Source: Pseudomonas nabeulensis (lineage in GTDB: Bacteria; Pseudomonadota; Gammaproteobacteria; Pseudomonadales; Pseudomonadaceae). From it: a DNA stretch of 64,000 nt. The position numbers were made by a program, and so were the translations under genes. Below, one piece after another: positions 11,564 through 21,433 of this stretch. Location of the stretch: assembly GCF_004682045.1 (NCBI RefSeq), contig NZ_QUZT01000001.1, forward strand, positions 124,001 through 188,000. The letters are read 5' to 3'. Each line of letters begins with the position of its first letter. The stretch's first letter is position 1. The notes beneath the pieces were generated by a model. It saw nothing but the letters and a program-made list of their open reading frames with translations, ran no database searches and was not told the origin of the DNA.

Positions 11564-11809
11564 GGGAGGGCATCACCGATGAGGAACCTGTAGCCCTACA
11601 TGGGGGGAACTTGGGCGAATAACAATGAGTCAGGTTAATTATGCCCGTCGCTTAGGGACCCTAGAGGCTATCGGTCTAATGGCTGGCTGGAGTTTTGTAT
11701 CGGTTTCTGGTGGACTGGATGTTCGAACCGCCGATCGTGTATGGCGTTGTAACAGCGCGGTCACGCGGGGGTATTAGAGTAGGTACACAACCTGATGAGG
11801 AGACAGGCC
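11564..11809. other. Intergenic region between ABC exporter and small PA1571-like gene
   Basis: 246 bp holding the divergent promoters of the exporter and the small downstream gene. I see TTGTAA and TATTAG hexamers upstream of the + strand gene, but with poor spacing, and no clear operator or RNA element. Confidence 0.4.
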
Positions 11810-11989
11810 ATGACCTTGCACACTAGCAGCACTGACAAAGTAGAAGTCGTCCGCAAAGAACATCAGGCACACCTGGGTTGCTCGATTATCGACGCCCAAG
11901 GACGTGAGGTGCCGATCACTGAGGACATGATCCAGCAAGCGTGCCGCGAGCTGGAACTGCGACTGGTCAAGCCTGCGCAGCAAGGCTGA
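11810..11989 (+). CDS. Small hypothetical protein, PA1571-like family
   Basis: 59 residues, start MTLHTSSTDKVEVVRK, with conserved-looking core LGCSIIDAQGREVPITEDMI and an amphipathic C-terminal helix. No membrane segment or signal. GAGGAGA 6 nt before the ATG at 11810 fixes the start; an in-frame ATG 15 bp upstream would overlap that ribosome-binding site. It looks like a small cytosolic Pseudomonas-specific protein of unknown function. A strong terminator follows, so it is probably transcribed alone. Confidence 0.8.
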   Translation: MTLHTSSTDKVEVVRKEHQAHLGCSIIDAQGREVPITEDMIQQACRELELRLVKPAQQG

Positions 11990-12005
11990 AGCGCCTAAGC
12001 TCTTT

Positions 12006-12035
12006 CAAAACCGGCCCGGGTGGCCGGTTTTTTTA
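12006..12035. terminator. Bidirectional intrinsic terminator
   Basis: AAACCGGCC/GGCCGGTTT stem around a CGGGT loop, followed by seven T on the + strand and preceded by an A-tract. It separates the convergent small gene (+) and pdxB (-). Confidence 0.88.
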
Positions 12036-12042
12036 TGGCCGT

Positions 12043-13185
12043 TTAAATGACTTGAGCGCCCAACGCCTCGACGATCTGCGACAAGGCCGCCGATTCGCCG
12101 TTGATGCGCACCTTCAAACCGTCGATCTCGCGGCGTGCAGGATAGTGCTTGCGCAGCAGGTCGAAGGCCTTACGCTGCTCTTCCACTGTGCCTACCAGGC
12201 TGCGGCGGAAATCCGCATCATCCCGGCGCGGGTCGAACACACTGCGACACAGGGTCGCCAATGCCCACGCCGGATCGGTCTCGGCATTCAGGTGCACTTC
12301 AGCCAACCATAACGGCGGCAACAGGTCACTCAGCTGAATACTCGGCGCCTGCCCCAGATGTGCACAGAACGCCTGATAAATCTGCGCCGTGCCGCGCTGG
12401 CGGCCTTCCAGGCTGTAGCCGGCGATATGCGGCGTAGCCAGTACGCACAGGTCTGCCAGGTCGACATCCACTTCGGGCTCGCCTTCCCAGACGTCGAGTA
12501 CCGCTTGCAGGTCTTCGCGCTCCAGCAACACTTCGCGCAGGGCGGCGTTATCCACCACCGGGCCACGGCTGGCATTGATCAGCCACGCACCGGGCTTGAG
12601 CTGGTTGAGGCGTGTACGGTCGAACAAGTGCCAGGTCGAGCCATTGCCGGATTTGGTCAGTGGCGTGTGCAGGCTGATCACATCGCACTGCTCGATGATC
12701 TGTTCCAGGCTGACGTAGTCGCCGTCCTCGGCGATCTGCCGCGGCGGGTCACACACCAATACATTCCACCCCAGGCCCTTGAGCACCTTGACCAGTCGCC
12801 CACCGACTTCACCGGCCCCCACTACGCCGTAAGTGCGTTGGTTGAGGTCGGCGCCTTCGATCTCGGCCAGGGTCTGCAGGCTGCCCAGCACGTAATCCAC
12901 CACGCCACGGGCGTTACAGCCCGGTGCGCTGGACCACTGGATGCCGGCCTGCTGGAAGTAGTCGAGGTCCAGGTGATCGGTGCCGATGGTGCAGGTGCCG
13001 ACAAAGCGCACCTTGCTGCCTTCCAGCAAGGCACGATTGACGTTGGTCACCGAGCGCACCAGCAAGACATCAGCCTGCTCGACGGTGGCGCGGTCGATGG
13101 AACGGCCGGGCACGCGGCGGATCTCGCCAAACCCTTCGAAGAAGGCATCGAGCAGCGGAATATTTTCGTCGGCAACAATCAGCAT
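12043..13185 (-). CDS. pdxB: Erythronate-4-phosphate dehydrogenase PdxB
   Basis: NAD-dependent dehydrogenase that oxidises 4-phosphoerythronate, the second step of DXP-dependent pyridoxal phosphate synthesis. 380 residues. It has the D-isomer 2-hydroxyacid dehydrogenase fold: NAD motif [16 protein letters not shown], then catalytic Arg in [11 protein letters not shown] and His in [13 protein letters not shown]. The extra C-terminal dimerisation domain (about 290-380) distinguishes PdxB from simple relatives. The ATG at 13185 ([13 protein letters not shown]) follows AGGAG. It is divergent from the MATE transporter gene. Confidence 0.95.
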   Translation of the reverse strand: MLIVADENIPLLDAFFEGFGEIRRVPGRSIDRATVEQADVLLVRSVTNVNRALLEGSKVRFVGTCTIGTDHLDLDYFQQAGIQWSSAPGCNARGVVDYVLGSLQTLAEIEGADLNQRTYGVVGAGEVGGRLVKVLKGLGWNVLVCDPPRQIAEDGDYVSLEQIIEQCDVISLHTPLTKSGNGSTWHLFDRTRLNQLKPGAWLINASRGPVVDNAALREVLLEREDLQAVLDVWEGEPEVDVDLADLCVLATPHIAGYSLEGRQRGTAQIYQAFCAHLGQAPSIQLSDLLPPLWLAEVHLNAETDPAWALATLCRSVFDPRRDDADFRRSLVGTVEEQRKAFDLLRKHYPARREIDGLKVRINGESAALSQIVEALGAQVI

Positions 13186-13220
13186 GGCAGGCTCCTTTGG
13201 CGGATGGGCAGTGTACACAT

Positions 13221-13260
13221 ATCCACTGTGGGAGGGGGCAAGCCCCCTCCCACAGTGGAT
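13221..13260. repeat. Perfect REP-derived palindrome
   Basis: Nineteen-bp arms, starting ATCCACTGTGGGAGGGGGC, around a 2-nt AA centre give a perfect inverted repeat. It contains the GTGGGAGGGGG REP core but not the CCCCCGAT tail of the other copies. It sits in the pdxB/MATE divergent intergenic region, unlike most copies, which lie between convergent genes. Confidence 0.9.
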
Positions 13261-13375
13261 CTACAGTGTTCGGGGGAGTGCTTACAAATCCCCAACACAG
13301 GTTTTTTCCTGACCAATGCGTCAAGGCGTAGAATCCGCCGTCCTTGCGTTCCCCTTATTCCTGGACACCCCGTAC

Positions 13376-14770
13376 GTGAACACTGCCACCACCGCCCTCA
13401 CCCGCCCCGCCCGCATCAGCCGGGAAGTGCGCGACCTGTTGACGCTCGCCCTGCCGATCATGATTGGTCAACTGGCGACCACCGCCATGAGCTTCGTCGA
13501 TGCGGTGATGGCCGGGCGCGTCAGCCCGCAGGACTTGGCGGCGGTGGGCCTGGGCAATTCGATCTGGATTCCGGTGTACCTGCTGATGACCGGTACGTTG
13601 CTGGCGACTACGCCGAAAGTCGCCCAGCGCTATGGCGCCGGCCAGTTCAGCGAGATTGGGCCGTTGGTGCGTCAGTCGCTATGGCTGGCGCTGGTGGTCG
13701 GGATTACGGCAGCGCTGTTGCTGCTCTGCGCCGAACCGATCCTGCACGCGATGAAGGTCGAAGCCGACCTGATCAAACCGTCCATGGGCTACCTGCACGG
13801 CATCGCTGCCGGTATGCCGGCCATCGCCTTCTATTACGTATTGCGCTGCTTCAGCGACGGTCTGGGCCGCACCCGTCCCAGCATGGTCATGGGCCTGTGC
13901 GGCCTGGCGCTGAATATTCCTCTGAACTACATCTTCATCTACGGTCACTTCGGCGTACCGGCCATGGGCGGCGTGGGCTGTGGCTGGGCCACGGCCATTG
14001 CGATGTGGGTGATGATGCTTGGGCTGGCCGGCTGGACGCGGTTCGGCCCGGCTTACCAGAGCAGCGAACTGTTCAAGCGCTTCGACTGGCCGCAATGGGC
14101 GATGATCAAGCGCGTGCTGGGCATCGGCCTGCCGATTGGCGTGGCGATTTTTGCCGAGTCGAGCATCTTTGCGGTGATCGCCCTGTTGATTGGCAGCCTG
14201 GGCGCCACCGTGGTGTCCGGCCATCAGATCGCGCTGAACGTCAGCTCCCTGGTGTTCATGATCCCTTATTCGCTGAGCATGGCCGTCACCGTGCGCGTCG
14301 GCCAGGCTCTGGGCCGTGGGCAACCGCGTGAAGCGCGCTTCGCCGCCGGGGTCGGCATCGGCACGGCGCTGACATACGCGTGCCTGTCCTGCAGCCTGAT
14401 GCTGGTGTTCCGCGAACAGATTGCAGCGATCTACAGCCCGGACCCGATCGTGATCCACCTGGCCTCGACGCTGATCGTGTTTTCCGCGCTGTTCCAGTTC
14501 TCGGACTCGATCCAGGTCACGGCGGCCGGTGCATTGCGGGGCTATCAGGACACCCGGGTGACCATGGTGCTGACGTTGTTCGCCTATTGGGGCGTGGGGC
14601 TGCCGGTGGGTTACGCCCTGGGGCTGACCGACTGGCTCGGCCAGCCCAGCGGCCCCAGCGGCTTGTGGCAAGGCCTGATCGTGGGCCTGAGTTGCGCGGC
14701 GGGGATGTTGCTGGTGCGCCTGGCGCGCAGCGCACGCCGATACATCCGCGCCGCCAAGGTGCAGGGTTAA
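13376..14770 (+). CDS. MATE family multidrug efflux protein (NorM-like)
   Basis: 464-residue inner-membrane protein with about twelve transmembrane helices in two MatE halves ([21 protein letters not shown]... and [19 protein letters not shown]...). MATE proteins of this type (NorM/PmpM) export cationic drugs in exchange for Na+ or H+. The GTG at 13376 ([20 protein letters not shown]) is preferred over the more upstream in-frame ATG at 13316, which adds a non-conserved extension. The gene ends tail-to-tail with tusA, overlapping 4 bp. Confidence 0.92.
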   Translation: MNTATTALTRPARISREVRDLLTLALPIMIGQLATTAMSFVDAVMAGRVSPQDLAAVGLGNSIWIPVYLLMTGTLLATTPKVAQRYGAGQFSEIGPLVRQSLWLALVVGITAALLLLCAEPILHAMKVEADLIKPSMGYLHGIAAGMPAIAFYYVLRCFSDGLGRTRPSMVMGLCGLALNIPLNYIFIYGHFGVPAMGGVGCGWATAIAMWVMMLGLAGWTRFGPAYQSSELFKRFDWPQWAMIKRVLGIGLPIGVAIFAESSIFAVIALLIGSLGATVVSGHQIALNVSSLVFMIPYSLSMAVTVRVGQALGRGQPREARFAAGVGIGTALTYACLSCSLMLVFREQIAAIYSPDPIVIHLASTLIVFSALFQFSDSIQVTAAGALRGYQDTRVTMVLTLFAYWGVGLPVGYALGLTDWLGQPSGPSGLWQGLIVGLSCAAGMLLVRLARSARRYIRAAKVQG

Positions 14771-15018
14771 GCGGACTTCTTGCGAATCCAGTACAGGTAG
14801 GTGCCAGCCTGTTCCTGCTGATCCACCAGCTCGTGGTCGAGGAACACGCAGAACTTGGGAATGTCACGGCGGGTGGACGGGTCGGTGGCGATCACCTTGA
14901 GCAAGCCGCCCGGCGGCAGGTCGCGGATGTGCTGGTGCAGCATCATCACCGGCTCCGGGCAGTTGAGGCCGGTGGCGTCCAAGGTGCCGTCGACGGGTAG
15001 ATCTTGGGTTTGGCTCAT
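14767..15018 (-). CDS. tusA: Sulfurtransferase TusA
   Basis: 83-residue sulfur carrier that receives persulfide sulfur from IscS and passes it to TusBCD/E for 2-thiolation of tRNA wobble uridine. The active Cys20 lies in the family motif [12 protein letters not shown]. The length and the C-terminal [10 protein letters not shown] strand are standard. GGAGTGAGAG precedes the ATG. It overlaps the convergent MATE gene by 4 bp at the stop codons. Confidence 0.95.
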   Translation of the reverse strand: MSQTQDLPVDGTLDATGLNCPEPVMMLHQHIRDLPPGGLLKVIATDPSTRRDIPKFCVFLDHELVDQQEQAGTYLYWIRKKSA

Positions 15019-15047
15019 CTCTCACTCCTGAAACCGGCCCGCTCTTG

Positions 15048-15137
15048 TGTGGGAGCGGGCTTGCCCGCGATGACCGGGGCACATTCAACATAGATATAGA
15101 CAGTTATACCGCTATCGCAGGCAAGCCAGCTCCCACA
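15048..15137. repeat. Divergent REPIN-like inverted repeat
   Basis: Left arm TGTGGGAGCGGGCTTGCCCGCGAT and a degenerate right arm GCAAGCCAGCTCCCACA. This is a related but distinct REP sequence group (GCGGGC core rather than GGGGGC). It lies between tusA and rlmM. Confidence 0.8.
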
Positions 15138-15161
15138 TTTTGAGCTGTGCTCGGCTTCAAA

Positions 15162-16238
15162 TCAGCGGGTCTTGGGTTTCTTCGGGGTTTCCAGGCGGCG
15201 CAAGTGGCACGTCACCTCCTCGCGGTCGTGATACAGCTGCTTGCAGCCAATCTCCACCCGGATACCCCGCGCTTTAAAGCCTTCCTCGATACGCTCCAGC
15301 AAACGCTTCACCTCGGCATATCGCTGTTTCATCGGTAACTTGAGGTTCACCACCGCCTCACGGCAATGCCCCTCGCCGATCCAGGTTTCCAGCAAGGCGG
15401 CATTGCGCGCCGGTTTCTCGACGATATCGCAGACCATCCAGTCCACCGGCTGCTTGGGCACGAAGGTGAAACCGTCGGCCATCAAGTGCTGCACCAGGCC
15501 AGTGTCCATCAGGCTTTCGGCCATGGGGCCATTGTCGATGGCGGTCACCAGCATGCCACGGTTAACCAGTTGCCAGGTCCAACCGCCAGGGGCCGCGCCC
15601 AGGTCGACACCGGTCATGTCGCCATGGAGGCGTTCGTCCCACTGGTCGCGGGGGATAAAGTGGTGCCAGGCTTCTTCCAGCTTCAAGGTCGAGCGGCTCG
15701 GCGCTTCACGCGGGAACTTGAGTCGCGGGATGCCCATGGGCCACATCGCCGAGTTGTTCGACTCGGCCAGGCCCATAAACACTTCGCGGCCACTCTTGAA
15801 CGTCAGCAACAGGCGCGGCTTGCTCGGGTCGTCCACCAGCTTGCCGGCGTTGAGCAAGGCTTTGCGCAGGTGCACTTCGAATTTCTTGCAGAAGTTCGAC
15901 AGTTCCTTGCCGTCGTTGGTGTCGACCATCTCCAGCCACAGGCTGCCGCACACCGGGAAATCTTGCAGGTGGGCGAGGATCACGCTGATACGGTCGGTTT
16001 CCGGCAGGTCGATAAATACCCCGCGCGCCCACTGCCTTGGGAAGATCAGCTCGGCAAAGCGTTGGCCGTGCATCAGGCGCTGGGCGCCGTCTTCTTCGGT
16101 GCAGACAAATTCGGCGCAGGCGCTGCCGGTCTTGGCCTTGGCGTAGCCGGAAACGTTCAGGCGCGCGGCGTGTTCCGCGATCTCGGAACAGACTTCACCT
16201 TCAAAACCCGGGCGGCAGTGCATAAAAAGGGTGTTCAT
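15162..16238 (-). CDS. rlmM: 23S rRNA 2'-O-ribose methyltransferase RlmM
   Basis: SAM-dependent methyltransferase for C2498 of 23S rRNA. 358 residues. The N-terminal THUMP-like domain (about 1-170) is followed by a Rossmann-fold methyltransferase domain with motif I GVDLGAAPGGWTWQLV and the active-site region DWMVCDIVEKP. The C-terminus RRLETPKKPKTR is basic, fitting RNA binding. The ATG at 16238 follows GGAG by 5 nt; a TTG immediately upstream is less likely. Confidence 0.95.
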   Translation of the reverse strand: MNTLFMHCRPGFEGEVCSEIAEHAARLNVSGYAKAKTGSACAEFVCTEEDGAQRLMHGQRFAELIFPRQWARGVFIDLPETDRISVILAHLQDFPVCGSLWLEMVDTNDGKELSNFCKKFEVHLRKALLNAGKLVDDPSKPRLLLTFKSGREVFMGLAESNNSAMWPMGIPRLKFPREAPSRSTLKLEEAWHHFIPRDQWDERLHGDMTGVDLGAAPGGWTWQLVNRGMLVTAIDNGPMAESLMDTGLVQHLMADGFTFVPKQPVDWMVCDIVEKPARNAALLETWIGEGHCREAVVNLKLPMKQRYAEVKRLLERIEEGFKARGIRVEIGCKQLYHDREEVTCHLRRLETPKKPKTR

Positions 16239-16363
16239 CAACTCTCCTGGTGACTCGACGGATGTTGCGCTATCGCAATGTCTGTCATGAAAACGCGCGC
16301 ATGATAGCCGAGTTCGGAACCTTGGACTTAACCATAGAGTCCAGTTATTAGCCTGCTAATGAA

Positions 16364-16419
16364 AACAGGGCTAGCTTTAAAGCTCTGTTCGTCCCGTCAG
16401 GTCCGTAGCCGTGCGGACC
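16364..16419 (+). promoter_or_regulatory. Two hairpins in the acnA leader
   Basis: Hairpin 1 pairs AACAGGGCT (16364-16372) with AGCTCTGTT (16381-16389). Hairpin 2 pairs GGTCCG (16400-16405) with CGGACC (16414-16419) just 3 nt before the AAGGAG ribosome-binding site of acnA. They could modulate translation or mRNA stability, or the first could belong to an operator. No U-tract follows, so neither is a terminator. Confidence 0.4.
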
Positions 16420-16434
16420 ATAAGGAGTCGTGTC

Positions 16435-19176
16435 ATGTCATCGCTTGATAGCCTGAGAACCCTTAAGACCCTGGAAATAGACAGCAAAACCTACCACTAC
16501 TTCAGCCTGCCCGAAGCCGCCAAGAGCCTGGGTGACCTGGACAAGCTGCCGATGTCCCTCAAGGTGCTGCTGGAAAACCTGCTGCGCTGGGAAGACAACA
16601 AGACCGTCACCGGCGCCGACCTCAAGGCGATTGCCGCCTGGCTCAAAGAGCGCCAGTCCGACCGCGAGATCCAATACCGCCCCGCCCGCGTGCTGATGCA
16701 GGACTTTACCGGCGTACCCGCCGTGGTCGACCTGGCCGCCATGCGTGCCGCCGTGGCCAAGGCCGGTGGCGACCCGCAGCGCATCAACCCGCTGTCGCCG
16801 GTGGACCTGGTGATCGACCACTCGGTGATGGTCGACAAGTTCGGCAACCCCGACGCCTTCGAGCAAAACGTCGATATTGAAATGCAGCGCAACGGCGAAC
16901 GCTACGCCTTCCTGCGCTGGGGCCAGAGCGCCTTCGACAATTTCAGCGTGGTGCCGCCGGGCACCGGCATCTGCCACCAGGTCAACCTCGAATACCTCGG
17001 CCGCACCGTGTGGACCAAGGACGAAGACGACCGCACCTATGCGTTCCCCGACACCCTGGTGGGCACCGATTCCCACACCACCATGATCAACGGCCTCGGC
17101 GTACTCGGCTGGGGTGTGGGCGGGATTGAGGCGGAAGCCGCCATGCTCGGCCAGCCGGTGTCGATGCTGATCCCGGAAGTGATCGGCTTCAAGCTCACCG
17201 GCAAGTTGAAAGAAGGTATTACCGCCACCGACCTGGTGCTGACGGTGACCCAGATGCTGCGCAAAAAAGGCGTGGTGGGCAAATTCGTCGAATTCTACGG
17301 CGACGGCCTGGCCGACCTGCCCCTGGCAGACCGCGCCACCATCGCCAACATGGCCCCGGAATACGGCGCCACCTGCGGCTTTTTCCCGGTGGATGAGGTG
17401 ACGCTGGACTACTTGAGCCTGTCCGGCCGTCCGTCCGAAACCGTGAAATTGGTGGAGGCTTACACCAAGGCCCAAGGCCTGTGGCGCAACGCCGGCCAGG
17501 AACCGGTGTTCACCGACAGCCTGGCGCTGGACATGGGCAGCGTCGAAGCCAGCCTCGCCGGACCAAAACGCCCGCAGGACCGCGTGGCACTGCCGAATGT
17601 CGGCCAAGCGTTCAGCGATTTCCTCGACCTGCAGTTCAAACCCGCCAGTAAAGAAGTCGGCCGCCTGGAAAGTGAAGGCGGCGGCGGTGTGGCGGTGGGC
17701 AATGCCGATCTGGTGGGCGAAGCTGACTACGAATATGACGGCCAGACCTATCGCCTGAAAAACGGCGCCGTGGTGATCGCCGCGATCACGTCCTGCACCA
17801 ACACCTCCAACCCCAGCGTGATGATGGCCGCCGGCCTGGTGGCGAAAAAAGCCGTGGAAAAAGGCCTGACGCGCAAACCCTGGGTAAAAAGCTCCCTGGC
17901 CCCCGGTTCCAAAGTGGTCACCGACTATTACAAGGCCGCAGGTCTCACCCAATACCTCGACAAACTCGGCTTCGACCTGGTGGGTTACGGCTGCACGACG
18001 TGCATCGGCAACTCCGGCCCACTGCCCGAGCCGATTGAAAAAGCCATCCAGAAAGCCGACCTCGCCGTGGCTTCGGTGCTGTCCGGCAACCGCAACTTCG
18101 AAGGCCGCGTGCACCCGCTGGTGAAAACCAACTGGCTGGCCTCGCCGCCACTGGTGGTGGCCTATGCGTTGGCGGGCACCGTGCGTATCGATATCAGCAG
18201 CGAGCCGCTGGGTAACGATCAGGACGGCAAGCCGGTGTACCTCAAAGACATCTGGCCGAGCAGCCAGGAGATCGCCGATGCCGTGGCCCAGGTCAACACC
18301 GAAATGTTCCACAAGGAATACGCCGAGGTGTTTGCCGGGGACGCGCAGTGGCAAGCCATTGAAGTGCCGCAAGCCGCCACCTATGTGTGGCAGAAGGACT
18401 CCACCTATATCCAGCATCCGCCGTTCTTCGACGATATTGCCGGGCCGTTGCCAGTGATCAAGGACGTCAAGGGCGCCAACGTGCTGGCCCTGCTGGGCGA
18501 CTCGGTGACCACCGACCACATCTCCCCCGCCGGCAATATCAAGGCCGACAGCCCCGCCGGGCGCTACCTGCGCGCGCAAGGCGTAGAGCCGCGGGACTTC
18601 AACTCCTACGGCTCACGCCGGGGCAACCATGAAGTGATGATGCGCGGCACCTTTGCCAATATCCGTATCCGCAATGAAATGCTCGGCGGTGAGGAAGGCG
18701 GCAACACGCTGTACATCCCTACTGGCGAAAAGATGGCGATCTACGATGCGTCGATGAAATACCAGGCGTCGGGTACGCCGCTGGTGGTGATTGCGGGGCA
18801 GGAATACGGCACCGGCTCCAGCCGTGACTGGGCGGCCAAGGGCACCAACCTGCTGGGCGTGAAGGCGGTGATTGCCGAGAGTTTCGAGCGGATTCACCGT
18901 TCCAACCTGGTGGGCATGGGCGTGTTGCCGTTGCAGTTCAAGCTGGATCAGAACCGCAAGACGCTTAAGCTCACGGGTAAGGAGAAGATTGATGTGCTGG
19001 GGCTGACGGGCGTGGAGATCGTGCCGCGGATGAACCTGACGCTGGTGATTACGCGGGAGGATGGCAGTACAGAGAAGGTCGATGTGTTGTGTCGGATTGA
19101 TACGCTCAATGAAGTGGAATACTTCAAGTCCGGCGGCATCCTGCATTACGTACTGCGGCAACTGATTGCCAGCTAA
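16435..19176 (+). CDS. acnA: Aconitate hydratase A AcnA
   Basis: [4Fe-4S] enzyme interconverting citrate and isocitrate in the TCA cycle. 913 residues, family-typical for the IRP1/AcnA type. Cluster ligands are Cys454 ([11 protein letters not shown]), Cys520 and Cys523 ([12 protein letters not shown]). The C-terminal swivel domain has [16 protein letters not shown]. The ATG at 16435 follows AAGGAGTCGTGTC. Monocistronic; a REPIN follows. In pseudomonads aconitase expression is reduced by iron-responsive small RNAs, so the structured leader deserves attention. Confidence 0.97.
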   Translation: MSSLDSLRTLKTLEIDSKTYHYFSLPEAAKSLGDLDKLPMSLKVLLENLLRWEDNKTVTGADLKAIAAWLKERQSDREIQYRPARVLMQDFTGVPAVVDLAAMRAAVAKAGGDPQRINPLSPVDLVIDHSVMVDKFGNPDAFEQNVDIEMQRNGERYAFLRWGQSAFDNFSVVPPGTGICHQVNLEYLGRTVWTKDEDDRTYAFPDTLVGTDSHTTMINGLGVLGWGVGGIEAEAAMLGQPVSMLIPEVIGFKLTGKLKEGITATDLVLTVTQMLRKKGVVGKFVEFYGDGLADLPLADRATIANMAPEYGATCGFFPVDEVTLDYLSLSGRPSETVKLVEAYTKAQGLWRNAGQEPVFTDSLALDMGSVEASLAGPKRPQDRVALPNVGQAFSDFLDLQFKPASKEVGRLESEGGGGVAVGNADLVGEADYEYDGQTYRLKNGAVVIAAITSCTNTSNPSVMMAAGLVAKKAVEKGLTRKPWVKSSLAPGSKVVTDYYKAAGLTQYLDKLGFDLVGYGCTTCIGNSGPLPEPIEKAIQKADLAVASVLSGNRNFEGRVHPLVKTNWLASPPLVVAYALAGTVRIDISSEPLGNDQDGKPVYLKDIWPSSQEIADAVAQVNTEMFHKEYAEVFAGDAQWQAIEVPQAATYVWQKDSTYIQHPPFFDDIAGPLPVIKDVKGANVLALLGDSVTTDHISPAGNIKADSPAGRYLRAQGVEPRDFNSYGSRRGNHEVMMRGTFANIRIRNEMLGGEEGGNTLYIPTGEKMAIYDASMKYQASGTPLVVIAGQEYGTGSSRDWAAKGTNLLGVKAVIAESFERIHRSNLVGMGVLPLQFKLDQNRKTLKLTGKEKIDVLGLTGVEIVPRMNLTLVITREDGSTEKVDVLCRIDTLNEVEYFKSGGILHYVLRQLIAS

Positions 19177-19192
19177 AGAACACTGGAGATCA

Positions 19193-19285
19193 AATGTGGG
19201 AGGGGGCTTGCCCCCGATAGCAGTGGGTCAGGTATAGATGCTTAGCCTGACACACCGCAATCGGGGGCAAGCCCCCTCCCACATT
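19193..19285. repeat. REPIN, canonical arms
   Basis: Inverted AATGTGGGAGGGGG-CTTG-CCCCCGAT units around about 41 bp, between the convergent acnA and lpxO genes. Confidence 0.95.
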
Positions 19286-19308
19286 TTGACTGTATTGACA
19301 GTTTGAGA

Positions 19309-20247
19309 TCAGCCGAACAACCACTTCCACAGCAGCACCAGCACAACCACCGCCAACACAGGCCGAGCAATGCGATACGCCTTGGGATGCTTGCGCTTCC
19401 ACTGCTTCACCACCCCACTGAACTTGTCGCTGAACGTCTTGCTCCAGGCATACGCCTGGTTGATCCCGCCCACACGTTCATCGTCCAGGTTCTGCGGCGC
19501 CGTGGCGCGGCCCAGTTGTTTGCTGACCCAACGGTTGACGCGGGTCATCAGGCCATTGCTCAGTGGTCGCTCGATGTCGCAGAACAGGATCACACGGGTC
19601 ATTTCGGTTTCGTTCTTCACCCAGTGCACGTAGGTTTCGTCGAACATCACGTCGTCACCGTCACGCCAGGCGTACTCTTCGCCATCGACAAAGATGCGGC
19701 AAGCATCGGAGTTCGGCGTGGACAAGCCCAAGTGATAACGCAGGGAACCGGCGAACGGATCACGGTGCGGGTTCAGGTGGCTGCCACCCGGCAACAGCGC
19801 GAACATCGCGCCTTTCACATTGGGAATGCTGCTGACCAACGCCACGGTCTTCGGGCACAGCGCCTCGGCCGAGGGCAACGGTTTGTCGTACCACTTGAGG
19901 TAGAAACGCTTCCAGCCCTTCTTGAAGAACGAACCGAAACCGGCGTCGTTGTTCTTTTCGGCGGCGCGGATATAGCCCTCGTCAAACAGGTGCATGGCCT
20001 CTTCGCGGATCACTTCCCAGTTGTCCTTGAGTACATCCAGTTCCGGGAATTTGCTGCGGTCCAGGTACGGCTTGGACGGCACCGCCGAAAACAGGTACAT
20101 CAAGGCGTTATACGGGGCGAACAGCGCCGAATGGTTGACGAACTGGCGCAACACCGGCAAACGGGCCTTGCCGCGCAGGTGCACGTACAAGGTGCTGCCG
20201 ATAAACACCAGCAACACCGACAGCTTGGCGGCCAAAGAAAAGGTCAT
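19309..20247 (-). CDS. lpxO: Lipid A hydroxylase LpxO (aspartyl/asparaginyl beta-hydroxylase family)
   Basis: Fe(II)/2-oxoglutarate dioxygenase that 2-hydroxylates a secondary acyl chain of lipid A at the inner membrane. 312 residues. An N-terminal membrane segment (about 5-24) and a C-terminal one (VLAVVVLVLLWKWLFG) flank the catalytic domain. Metal ligands lie in NPHRDPFAG and TYVHWVKN, with Arg of MTRVILFCD binding 2-oxoglutarate. AGGAG sits 7 nt before the ATG. Lipid A hydroxylation affects outer-membrane robustness and host recognition. Confidence 0.9.
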   Translation of the reverse strand: MTFSLAAKLSVLLVFIGSTLYVHLRGKARLPVLRQFVNHSALFAPYNALMYLFSAVPSKPYLDRSKFPELDVLKDNWEVIREEAMHLFDEGYIRAAEKNNDAGFGSFFKKGWKRFYLKWYDKPLPSAEALCPKTVALVSSIPNVKGAMFALLPGGSHLNPHRDPFAGSLRYHLGLSTPNSDACRIFVDGEEYAWRDGDDVMFDETYVHWVKNETEMTRVILFCDIERPLSNGLMTRVNRWVSKQLGRATAPQNLDDERVGGINQAYAWSKTFSDKFSGVVKQWKRKHPKAYRIARPVLAVVVLVLLWKWLFG

Positions 20248-20332
20248 GCAGCAACTCCTGAAAATATGCGCCGGGCATCATAAACACTTGAGCCAGTATG
20301 CAGAAGGCCCAAGGTCTGGGTGCTGACACACG

Positions 20333-21307
20333 TCAAGCCTGGTTTTCCTGCTCGGTAAACAGATCGCTGAACAGCATGCTCGACAGGTAGCGCTCGCCGG
20401 AGTCCGGCAAAATCACCACGATAGTCTTGCCCTGCATCTCCGGTTTCTGCGCCAGACGCACCGCCACGGCCATTGCCGCGCCGCAGGAGATACCGCACAG
20501 AATCCCCTCTTCCTGCATCAGGCGCAGGGCCATGGCCTTGGATTCTTCATCGCTGGCCAGCTCCACGCGGTCCACCATGGACAAGTCGAGGTTCTTCGGC
20601 ACAAAACCGGCGCCGATGCCCTGGATCTTGTGGGGACTGGGCTTGATCTCTTCACCGGCCAGGGCCTGGGTGATCACTGGCGACACAATCGGCTCGACGG
20701 CCACCGACAGGATCGGCTTGCCCGCGATGTTCTTGATGTAACGCGACACACCGGTGATGGTGCCTCCGGTGCCCACGCCCGCCACCAGCACGTCCACGGC
20801 GCCGTCGGTGTCGTTCCAGATTTCCGGACCGGTGGTTTTCTCGTGGATCGCCGGGTTGGCCGGGTTTTCGAACTGGCTCGGCATAAAGTACTGGGCCGGG
20901 TCGCTTGCAACGATTTCAGCGGCTTTTTCGATGGCGCCCTTCATGCCCTTGGCAGGTTCGGTCAACACCAGTTCGGCGCCGAGGGCCTTGAGCACTTTGC
21001 GGCGCTCGATGCTCATGGACGCCGGCATGGTCAGCAGCAATTTATAGCCACGGGCGGCGGCGACAAAGGCCAGGCCAATCCCCGTATTGCCGGAGGTCGG
21101 TTCGACAATGGTCATGCCCGGCTTGAGTTTGCCGGTGCTTTCTGCATCCCAGATCATGTTGGCGCCAATGCGGCACTTCACCGAATAGCCCGGGTTACGC
21201 CCTTCGATCTTGGCCAGGATGGTCACGCCACGCGGTGCGATACGGTTGATCTGAACCAGGGGCGTATTACCGATGGAGTGCGCGTTGTCTGCAAAGATGC
21301 GGCTCAT
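20333..21307 (-). CDS. cysK: Cysteine synthase A CysK
   Basis: PLP-dependent O-acetylserine sulfhydrylase making cysteine from O-acetylserine and sulfide. 324 residues. The PLP lysine is Lys44 in [11 protein letters not shown], the substrate loop is [16 protein letters not shown], and the phosphate-binding GTGGTITGV is present. The ATG at 21307 ([18 protein letters not shown]) follows AGGACCCGTT; the longer in-frame start upstream lacks conservation. It is divergent from the DUF748-type gene. Confidence 0.95.
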   Translation of the reverse strand: MSRIFADNAHSIGNTPLVQINRIAPRGVTILAKIEGRNPGYSVKCRIGANMIWDAESTGKLKPGMTIVEPTSGNTGIGLAFVAAARGYKLLLTMPASMSIERRKVLKALGAELVLTEPAKGMKGAIEKAAEIVASDPAQYFMPSQFENPANPAIHEKTTGPEIWNDTDGAVDVLVAGVGTGGTITGVSRYIKNIAGKPILSVAVEPIVSPVITQALAGEEIKPSPHKIQGIGAGFVPKNLDLSMVDRVELASDEESKAMALRLMQEEGILCGISCGAAMAVAVRLAQKPEMQGKTIVVILPDSGERYLSSMLFSDLFTEQENQA

Positions 21308-21433
21308 AACGGGTCCTATAGTGGCGGTGTTCAGGAAGGCCACAAGGGTATGCCTCGAGGTGCAAAGCGTCCAGTCAGAGGAACGTTGCGCGTTCTCCAG
21401 CGGTCAATCGCCTACTTGTACGGAGAACACCCC

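Noticed and set aside
20630..21433. Upstream extension of the DUF748 gene
   Set aside because: The extension is antisense to cysK. The ATG at 21434 has a ribosome-binding site and starts the membrane anchor.
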